This document shows, in pieces, positions 4,397 to 8,840 of a stretch of 8,840 bases of DNA (position 1 is its first letter; every line of letters starts with the position of its first letter). Location of the stretch: positions 1 to 8,840 of the forward strand of contig CAJVXD010000031.1 in the NCBI GenBank assembly GCA_913009675.1, in the 5' to 3' direction. The notes beneath the pieces were generated by a model that saw nothing but the letters and a program-made list of their open reading frames with translations, was not told the DNA's origin and did no database searches. The stretch comes from an uncultured bacterium. GTDB taxonomy: Bacteria; Omnitrophota; Gorgyraeia; Gorgyraeales; Gorgyraeaceae. A program made the position numbers and the translations under genes.

Positions 4397-4966
4397 TTAT
4401 CCTATCTTTACTTCGTTATACGCGCGTTTTATCCCTTCAAGATTTGCGTTTGTCTTTTCTTCGCCTATCTTCTTTAAGAACTTTGCCTTTACTCTTTCTG
4501 AAAGCTGGTCTATCGTAACGAGTGAATTTACCTTTAAAAGCGCCCCCAGCATCGGCATGTTCGGCATAGGAAGCTTCAAAGTCTCGAGAGCTATTCTTGT
4601 AGCATCCACTGTGCCTACCTTGCCTTTTTTGAAACCCGTAGCCTTCCGTATCTCCCCGGGCGATTTATCTGTATTGACCAAAAGCACACCTTCGTCTCCC
4701 AGGCCCTCTGTCACATCAATAGCTTCTACAAGGGTCGGGTCTATCACAACTACTATTTCAGGGTTTGTAACGGAAGAATGGATATATATGGGCTCATCGC
4801 TTATGCGGGTATAGGCCCTCATGGGGGCACCTGCCCTTTCAGGGCCGTATTCAGGAAAGGCCTGAATATACTTACCAGTACCGAGCGATGCCTCTCCCAA
4901 AAACTGGGATGCTGTCTTTGCACCCTGACCGCCTCTGCCATGCCATCTGATTTCTATCATTGTCAT
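4397..4966 (-). CDS. porC: 2-oxoacid (probably pyruvate):ferredoxin oxidoreductase, gamma subunit
   Basis: A 189-residue protein with the gamma-subunit signature near the N-terminus: IEIRWHGRGGQGAKTAS (4-20), then FPEYGPERAGAPMRAYTR, and later PMPNMPMLGALLK. It is the structural gamma chain of the four-subunit enzyme. The open frame extends to 5029, but that start lies inside the promoter's -35. The ATG at 4966 is preferred because AAGAGG (4975-4980) lies eight bases upstream; the ATG at 4960 is a less well spaced alternative. It is first in the porCDAB order, also found in Thermotoga and, as porGDAB, in Pyrococcus. Confidence 0.92.
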   Translation of the reverse strand: MTMIEIRWHGRGGQGAKTASQFLGEASLGTGKYIQAFPEYGPERAGAPMRAYTRISDEPIYIHSSVTNPEIVVVIDPTLVEAIDVTEGLGDEGVLLVNTDKSPGEIRKATGFKKGKVGTVDATRIALETLKLPMPNMPMLGALLKVNSLVTIDQLSERVKAKFLKKIGEEKTNANLEGIKRAYNEVKIG

Positions 4967-4999
4967 AAGAGCTACCTCTTTAAAAGCAAACGCCGTATT

Positions 5000-5029
5000 A
5001 TTATATAGCCTAATGACCTTATCTGTCAA
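5000..5029 (-). promoter_or_regulatory. Consensus sigma-70 promoter of the por operon
   Basis: TTGACA (5029-5024) and TATAAT (5005-5000) are both perfect, with an 18-bp spacer on the minus strand. Transcription should start near 4996-4993, giving a leader of about 30 nt to the porC ATG. A perfect 9-bp tandem repeat abuts the -35. Such a strong promoter suits a central energy enzyme but usually needs a repressor if it is to be regulated. Confidence 0.9.
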
Positions 5030-5045
5030 GTGCTCAAAGTGCTCA
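5028..5045 (-). repeat. Perfect 9-bp tandem repeat touching the por -35, possible operator
   Basis: TGAGCACTT occurs twice head-to-tail (5045-5037 and 5036-5028), ending inside the -35 hexamer and including the recR stop codon. Direct repeats of nearly one helical turn next to a -35 are typical of binding sites for regulators that form tandem dimers. The regulator is unknown, and chance duplication is possible. Confidence 0.45.
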
Positions 5046-5642
5046 CATCGAACTGCGGCCCTGAAGTGCCTTTATAATGGTCGCCTGATCTATATAGTCC
5101 AGTTTTTCCCCAACTGGTATGCCATAAGCAATGCGGCTTATCTTAATCTTAAAGTGTTTTAGCTGGTTTGAGATATATAAGGCGGTTGTCTCACCTTCGG
5201 CATTGGAATCAGTAGCGAGTATTACCTCTTTGACCTTATCTTCTTTAACCCGGTTTATAAGTTCTTTTATCCTTATATCTTCGGGGCCTATGCCGTCAAG
5301 GGGAGCTATTGCGCCAAAAAGCACATGATACGTACCCCTGTAATGCCCTGATTTTTCTATCAGAATAAGGTCCTTTGGTTCTTCTACCACACAGATAATA
5401 GTCTTATCTCTGCGTGAATCATTGCATATCGTACATGTATCACTCTCGCTCAGATTACCGCATTTTTTGCAAAACTTCACGGATTCCTTTACCCTCTTTA
5501 TAGCTGAAGAAAACCTTTCCATTACATCTAACGGGGACTTCAGGACATAAAAAGCAAACCTCTCGGCGGTCTTTGCCCCTACACCGGGCATCCCCTTAAA
5601 ATGCTCTATCAATTCCTGCATTGACCTGGTATGGGCAGACAT
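5043..5642 (-). CDS. recR: Recombination protein RecR
   Basis: A 199-residue protein of normal RecR length. It has an N-terminal helix-hairpin-helix (FKGMPGVGAKTAERFAF, about 15-31), a zinc finger with Cys58-x2-Cys61 and Cys70-x2-Cys73, and a Toprim domain (IICVVEEPKDLILIE, about 82-96, and LATDSNAEGETTA, about 142-154). The C-terminus has ISRIAYGIPVGEKLDYID, the conserved RecR tail. RecR forms a clamp that, with RecO or RecF, loads RecA on gapped DNA during repair. Its ATG follows the dnaX stop with no gap (TAG-ATG), so the two are translationally coupled. The ybaB gene usual in between is missing. Confidence 0.97.
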   Translation of the reverse strand: MSAHTRSMQELIEHFKGMPGVGAKTAERFAFYVLKSPLDVMERFSSAIKRVKESVKFCKKCGNLSESDTCTICNDSRRDKTIICVVEEPKDLILIEKSGHYRGTYHVLFGAIAPLDGIGPEDIRIKELINRVKEDKVKEVILATDSNAEGETTALYISNQLKHFKIKISRIAYGIPVGEKLDYIDQATIIKALQGRSSM

Positions 5643-7304
5643 CTATGCACCCTTCGCCCTTAGGATCTTTCCACCAAAGATATCCAAGGCGTTTCCTATT
5701 ATAGGTTCTTTCTTCTTTAATTCCTCTTTGGTAAAAGCCGGCTTCTCGGCAGGCCCAGATTTTTTTATCTCTTTGTCAGTGGCTATAAACTCTAATTTCA
5801 CTGATGAATCCATTATCTGGGAAAGGGCGGCTTCTATAGAATCCTTATTCTGTTTCTCCTGCAAGACCTCTCTGTGAAAATTAAGCTCTCTTGGGAAGAC
5901 GACAAAAACAGTATCTCCTTTGACATAATCAGGTTCTCCCTCCGAGAGATATGAACAGATAGACATCTTTTTGACAGCCATGGCCTTGACGAGAATCGGC
6001 CAGGCATTCTTCACTCTTTCTATATTGAGAGACGCTGTCTTTTCGTGCGACACTATACTGTCTGGTTTTTCAGTCCTTGCAATATTCTTAAAGCTTTCCT
6101 GAATCTTTTCGGCAACCTGGCTGCTAGCAGAGGATCGGGGGGGCGGGGGAGGCATTTCGTGCGATGATTTAGCGATATCCGGCAACCTCGAAACTATCTC
6201 CTCTATAGAAGAAATGGAATCCCTGCAGGTAAGACGTATCATGCATAGCTCCAGTACAATCCTTTCAGGGAGAAGCTGTTTTATCATCTTTAAACTATTC
6301 GAGATTATATTTAGTATATAAAATATATCTCCATGGGAAAAAGATTGAGAGTACTTCTTCAACTGTTCCCTTGCTTCTAGGGGGAGGTCTATCAGTTCCT
6401 CTGACGATGCCCCGATTCTGGCGATCATAATGTTTCTGAAATGCTCCAGCATCTCTAAGAGAAACTGTTTTGCATCTTTTCCTGAATACAAAAGTTCATT
6501 TATCAAACGGATAATGCCTTTTGTGTCTCTATTAATAATTAAATCCGTACATTGGGAAAGGACTTCCTGTCCTATCATGCCAAGGGTTTTAGTGACGTCC
6601 TTCACCTGCACCTTACCATTCGCAAATGAAGAGACCTGATCAAGGATGCTCTCGGCATCCCTCATGCTGCCATCAGAGGCCTTTGCGATGTATAAAAATA
6701 CGGCTTCTTCGACGTCTAATTTTTCTTCCATGGCTACCTGCCGAAGCTTTGCCACAATCTCAGTAACAGGTATACGTCTAAAATCAAATCTCTGACAACG
6801 GGAGAGTATAGTAGCCGGAAGGTTATGCGGCTCTGTAGTGGCAAATATGAACTTTACATGAGAGGGGGGTTCTTCCAATGTCTTTAAAAGCGCGTTAAAG
6901 GCAGGGGTGGTCAACATGTGGACTTCATCTATAATATAGATCTTATAACGGTTTCGTGAACTTGCAAATTTTACTGCCTCTCGCAGATTACGTATCTCGT
7001 CTATCCCACGGTTAGAAGCGCCATCTATCTCTATAACGTCCATGCTGGAGCCTTTGTTGATCTCCTGACAGGATGTACACTTATTGCAGGGTTTAGGCGA
7101 AGGTCCTCTTTCGCAGTTCAGGGCCTTGCTTAATATGCGTGCAGTTGAAGTCTTTCCTATGCCCCGCGGCCCTGCAAATAAATAGGCGTGGTGCACGCGG
7201 CCTAAAGAAATAGCATTCTTCAGGGTAGTCGTAACATGCTCTTGACCAACCACTTCGTCAAAATCCTGCGGCCGCCATTTTCGTGCAAAGGGGATATAGG
7301 ACAT
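5643..7304 (-). CDS. dnaX: DNA polymerase III subunit gamma/tau
   Basis: A 553-residue clamp-loader ATPase. It starts with the family's hallmark ARKWRPQDFDEVVGQEHV. Walker A is GPRGIGKT (45-52), zinc ligands are Cys64, 73, 76 and 79, Walker B is IIDEVHML (124-131), and sensor 1 lies in FIFATTE. The SRC motif at 168-170 gives the arginine finger, and sensor 2 is in GSMRDAESILDQ. Domains I-III end near 365. A proline run (385-389) then leads to the tau-specific part, including a C-terminal domain that in other bacteria contacts the polymerase. No Shine-Dalgarno lies close to the ATG; AAGGA sits 19 bases away inside a predicted hairpin. A C7 run at 6137-6143 could yield a gamma form (see findings). 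Confidence 0.97.
   Translation of the reverse strand: MSYIPFARKWRPQDFDEVVGQEHVTTTLKNAISLGRVHHAYLFAGPRGIGKTSTARILSKALNCERGPSPKPCNKCTSCQEINKGSSMDVIEIDGASNRGIDEIRNLREAVKFASSRNRYKIYIIDEVHMLTTPAFNALLKTLEEPPSHVKFIFATTEPHNLPATILSRCQRFDFRRIPVTEIVAKLRQVAMEEKLDVEEAVFLYIAKASDGSMRDAESILDQVSSFANGKVQVKDVTKTLGMIGQEVLSQCTDLIINRDTKGIIRLINELLYSGKDAKQFLLEMLEHFRNIMIARIGASSEELIDLPLEAREQLKKYSQSFSHGDIFYILNIISNSLKMIKQLLPERIVLELCMIRLTCRDSISSIEEIVSRLPDIAKSSHEMPPPPPRSSASSQVAEKIQESFKNIARTEKPDSIVSHEKTASLNIERVKNAWPILVKAMAVKKMSICSYLSEGEPDYVKGDTVFVVFPRELNFHREVLQEKQNKDSIEAALSQIMDSSVKLEFIATDKEIKKSGPAEKPAFTKEELKKKEPIIGNALDIFGGKILRAKGA
6124..6143 (-). other. C7 run in dnaX with an adjacent -1 frame stop (possible gamma-form slippage site)
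   Basis: The minus strand has seven consecutive C (6143-6137) at codons 388-390. A slip of -1 here would read CCG ATC CTC TGC TAG, stopping after four extra residues and giving a product of about 393 residues. This is just past domain III, where other bacteria make the short gamma subunit by frameshift or slippage. No standard slippery heptamer is in frame, so slippage is inferred only. Confidence 0.35.
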
Positions 7305-7323
7305 ATGATTATTTATTTCAAGG

Positions 7324-7378
7324 TCCTTCAGCGGCTATAATCTTCTTGTTCGTCAGATTATTTACTGCCGCTTCAGGA
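7324..7378 (-). promoter_or_regulatory. Long imperfect hairpin in the dnaX leader
   Basis: On the minus strand TCCT, AGCGGC and ATAATCT pair with AGATTAT, GCCGCT and AGGA (17 bp in all). The outer helices are joined by a symmetric GA/GA internal loop, which can form tandem sheared G-A pairs. A 5/1 asymmetric loop separates the inner stem, and the apical loop is 11 nt. AAGGA, the only Shine-Dalgarno-like sequence before dnaX, is in the 3' arm. It may control dnaX translation or be a tRNA-processing structure. I checked for SRP RNA, which sits here in some Firmicutes, and found none of its conserved core. Confidence 0.5.
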
Positions 7379-7380
7379 TC

Positions 7381-7399
7381 AATCCGCCTGCGGCGGATT
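7381..7399. repeat. GC-rich hairpin at the 3' end of tRNA-Ser
   Basis: AATCCGCC and GGCGGATT form a perfect 8-bp stem with a 3-nt loop. The last base coincides with the terminal A of the tRNA CCA. It has no T-run after it on the minus strand, so it is a poor terminator. It may be a REP-like repeat or an aid to 3'-end processing. Confidence 0.5.
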
Positions 7400-7490
7400 G
7401 GCGGAGAGGCAGGGATTCGAACCCTGGGGCCAGTTTAACCCGGCCAGACGCTTAGCAGGCGTCTCTGATCGGCCACTCTAGCACCTCTCC
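7399..7490 (-). tRNA. tRNA-Ser(GCU)
   Basis: A 92-nt class II tRNA with encoded CCA. The acceptor is GGAGAGG/CCTCTCC, discriminator G. The anticodon stem GACGC/GCGTC holds the loop CTGCTAA, anticodon GCT, which reads AGC and AGU. A long variable arm (TGGCCGGGTTAAACTGGCC) is typical of serine tRNAs, and the T arm is CAGGG-TTCGAAT-CCCTG. It lies between tadA and dnaX and probably shares their transcript; no separate promoter is clear. Confidence 0.95.
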
Positions 7491-7511
7491 AAATTTTAGT
7501 TCGTAAAATTT
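7491..7511. repeat. A/T inverted repeat between tadA and tRNA-Ser
   Basis: AAATTTTA (7491-7498) and TAAAATTT (7504-7511) are perfect inverse copies around a 5-bp loop, directly abutting the 5' end of tRNA-Ser. It could be a weak terminator or a processing site. The A/T stem is too weak to call firmly. Confidence 0.35.
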
Positions 7512-7530
7512 GACCCTAAGCGAGACATCG

Positions 7531-8022
7531 TCATCCTGAAACCTGGTCGAGGTTTCGCCCCGAGTATCTTGTTCGCCTTCTCCTCTTAAAAAACTCCTCT
7601 ATTAATAGACTTGCCTCTTGTCTTAAGAGGCCTTTTCTAACCTTAACTTTATGATTTAATTTATTATGATTAACTATATTTACGATAGAACCACATGCAC
7701 CTGTCTTTAAATCATCTGCTGCATACACAAGATCTTTTATGCGCGCCAAAACCATCGCTCCCGCGCACATACTGCAAGGTTCAATTGTAACATACAACGA
7801 ACACCCTATCAACCTTTCATTTCGGAGATGCGCGGCTGCCTGGGTGATAGCTATCATCTCTGCATGAGCCGTGGGATCCCTCAAGGTTTCTATCTGGTTA
7901 TAGGCTCTGCCTATTATCGTTCCCCTATGGACAATAACTGCACCCACGGGCACTTCATCTTTAGTGAAAGCCCTTTTTGCCTCTTTTAGGGCCTCTCCCA
8001 TATAAAATACATCTCTATTCAT
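7531..8022 (-). CDS. tadA: tRNA-specific adenosine deaminase TadA
   Basis: A 163-residue zinc deaminase. The active site is HAE (His53, Glu55) and PCSMC (Cys83, Cys86), with the zinc bound by His53, Cys83 and Cys86 and Glu55 as proton shuttle. DEVPVGAVIV (22-31) and LYVTIEPCSMCAGAMV are family-typical. It converts A34 to inosine in tRNA-Arg(ACG), enabling reading of CGN codons. The ATG overlaps the upstream stop by ATGA. The last dozen residues lie beyond the conserved domain and are encoded by a small hairpin (7538-7556). A related nucleoside or guanine deaminase is the alternative, but the length and DPTAHAE motif favour TadA. Confidence 0.93.
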   Translation of the reverse strand: MNRDVFYMGEALKEAKRAFTKDEVPVGAVIVHRGTIIGRAYNQIETLRDPTAHAEMIAITQAAAHLRNERLIGCSLYVTIEPCSMCAGAMVLARIKDLVYAADDLKTGACGSIVNIVNHNKLNHKVKVRKGLLRQEASLLIEEFFKRRRRTRYSGRNLDQVSG

Positions 8023-8799
8023 AACCTCGCCTTTAGCATCCCTCGCACAGAATTAATCATATACACTTCATCTGCAGCCTCAATATCTTTCTTATATAAT
8101 ATCTTTTCTTTAAGCAAGAGCGCCCCTCTCTTAAAAAGATATCTGCGGTATACACCGTTCAAAAGCCCGCATTCAAGAGGAGGGGTATAGTAATGCCTGC
8201 CTTTCTTTATTATTATATTTGATATAGCTCCTTCTGTAATCTGATTTTTTTCATTGGTAAAGATGATGTCAAAATAACCTTTCTTCTCCCACTTTTTATG
8301 TTCTCGATCGTATAAATCCCTATTTGTGGTCTTATGGTATAAGAATATGTCCATGGTGGACGTCTTTTTCTCAGAAAACCTGATCTTCACCAGGTCTATC
8401 TTTCTGTCTATCCTGGAAAAATTGGATTCTATCTTTCCATCGCGGCCAAGAAGGAGTCTCAGTTTATAATCATGTCCGTCTTTAAACTGCCTCTCCATGT
8501 CCTTTATCCTCTTGCTAATATATCTCTTGTCGCATTTAAAATCAAAATATTGAGCAGACAGCGAAAGTCTATCCAGATGCTTTTTTAAAAGGAAACAGCC
8601 CTTTCCTGGCTGCCACCGTATCGTTTCAATAAGCTTAAAATCCTTTTCCTTGCGTCTTATAAAATCTGCCTTTAATTTACACTCTTCAAATTCCTTATAC
8701 GGCTCTGAATCATAAACAATGCCGCTCCCTACCCCCATCTCGCCGCTCCCGGTCTTATTATTGATCAAAAGGGTTCTTATGGCCACATTAAAGACGGCC
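8019..8799 (-). CDS. pabBC: PabB-PabC fusion (aminodeoxychorismate synthase I / lyase), C-terminal part only
   Basis: The frame is open to the adapter junction at 8799, so its 5' end is missing. The GTG at 8784-8786 is an internal Val in FNVAIRTL, not a start. The first part (VAIRTL to about 43 residues on: GEMGVGSGIVYDSEP, FEECKLKA) is the C-terminal end of the chorismate-binding PabB domain. A fold-IV aminotransferase (PabC) follows: LIETIRW, KKHLDRL, HKTTNRDLYD with the likely PLP lysine, ITEGAISNIII and ECGLLNGVYRR. The enzyme would aminate chorismate and release 4-aminobenzoate for folate. PabB-PabC fusions are known in other bacteria. The stop overlaps tadA by ATGA. Confidence 0.9.
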
Positions 8800-8840
8800 A
8801 GATCGGAAGAGCGTCGTGTAGGGAAAGAGTGTAGATCTCG
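8800..8840 (-). other. Illumina P5 adapter read-through, not genomic
   Basis: The last 41 bases are the reverse complement of the P5/read-1 adapter, starting AGATCGGAAGAGC and running on into the flow-cell part (GTAGATCTCG). Together with 1-30 it forms a perfect 30-bp inverted pair that must not be read as terminal inverted repeats. Confidence 0.99.

Noticed and set aside
4967..5029. A 21-residue N-terminal extension of porC starting at 5029.
   Set aside because: It would begin inside the -35 hexamer of the consensus promoter and has no ribosome site; the ATG at 4966 has one.
7305..7398. SRP (4.5S) RNA between tRNA-Ser and dnaX, as in Firmicutes.
   Set aside because: The region folds but lacks the conserved SRP core (GGAA loop with its flanking internal loops).
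1..8829. A perfect 30-bp inverted repeat at the two ends, as in a linear plasmid or transposon.
   Set aside because: Both copies are Illumina adapter sequence.

Overview
This is an 8.8 kb bacterial assembly piece. Every convincing gene lies on the minus strand, so transcription runs from high to low coordinates. Both ends are Illumina adapter (1-30 and 8800-8840), not genome, so the two outermost genes are cut by library sequence rather than by real boundaries. The gene content suggests an anaerobic bacterium from a metagenome: a ferredoxin-linked 2-oxoacid oxidoreductase, a compact pabBC-tadA-tRNA-dnaX-recR block, and bacterial promoters, Shine-Dalgarno sites and tRNAs. An uncultivated lineage such as Omnitrophota would fit, but I cannot prove the taxon from this window.

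Housekeeping block (8799 to 5043). A PabB-PabC fusion (only its C-terminal part is present) overlaps tadA by ATGA. Then come tRNA-Ser(GCU), a structured leader, dnaX, and recR starting directly at the dnaX stop. The ybaB/yaaK gene often found between dnaX and recR is absent. dnaX carries a C7 run after domain III where a -1 slip would reach a stop within five codons, giving a gamma-like short form.

Oxidoreductase operon (5045 to 1971). A near-ideal sigma-70 promoter, abutted by a perfect 9-bp tandem repeat, drives porC-porD-porA-porB (gamma-delta-alpha-beta). This encodes a four-subunit pyruvate- or 2-oxoacid:ferredoxin oxidoreductase.

Intron-bearing tRNA (1895 to 1279). The most striking feature is a tRNA-Asn(GUU) gene split between anticodon positions 35 and 36 by a 541-nt group I intron. 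The P, Q, R and S core elements, P3, P7, P8, P9, GNRA loops and an internal guide that pairs with both exons are all visible. An HNH homing-endonuclease gene with a perfect Shine-Dalgarno sits in the P1 loop. Its frame does not stop there: it runs through the ribozyme core and ends on a UAG inside P7. A strong terminator follows the tRNA.

Accessory region (about 1160 to 31). Downstream of the tRNA lies an A/T-richer stretch: a 223-bp element bounded by 17-bp inverted repeats, a promoter, a 76-codon gene of unknown function, a 130-codon protein resembling only sigma-factor regions 1.2-2, a promoter covered by a perfect 40-bp palindrome, and the start of an AbiEi-like (type IV toxin-antitoxin) regulator cut by the adapter. 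Position beside a tRNA, composition and content suggest a defence or mobile island, which is inference.
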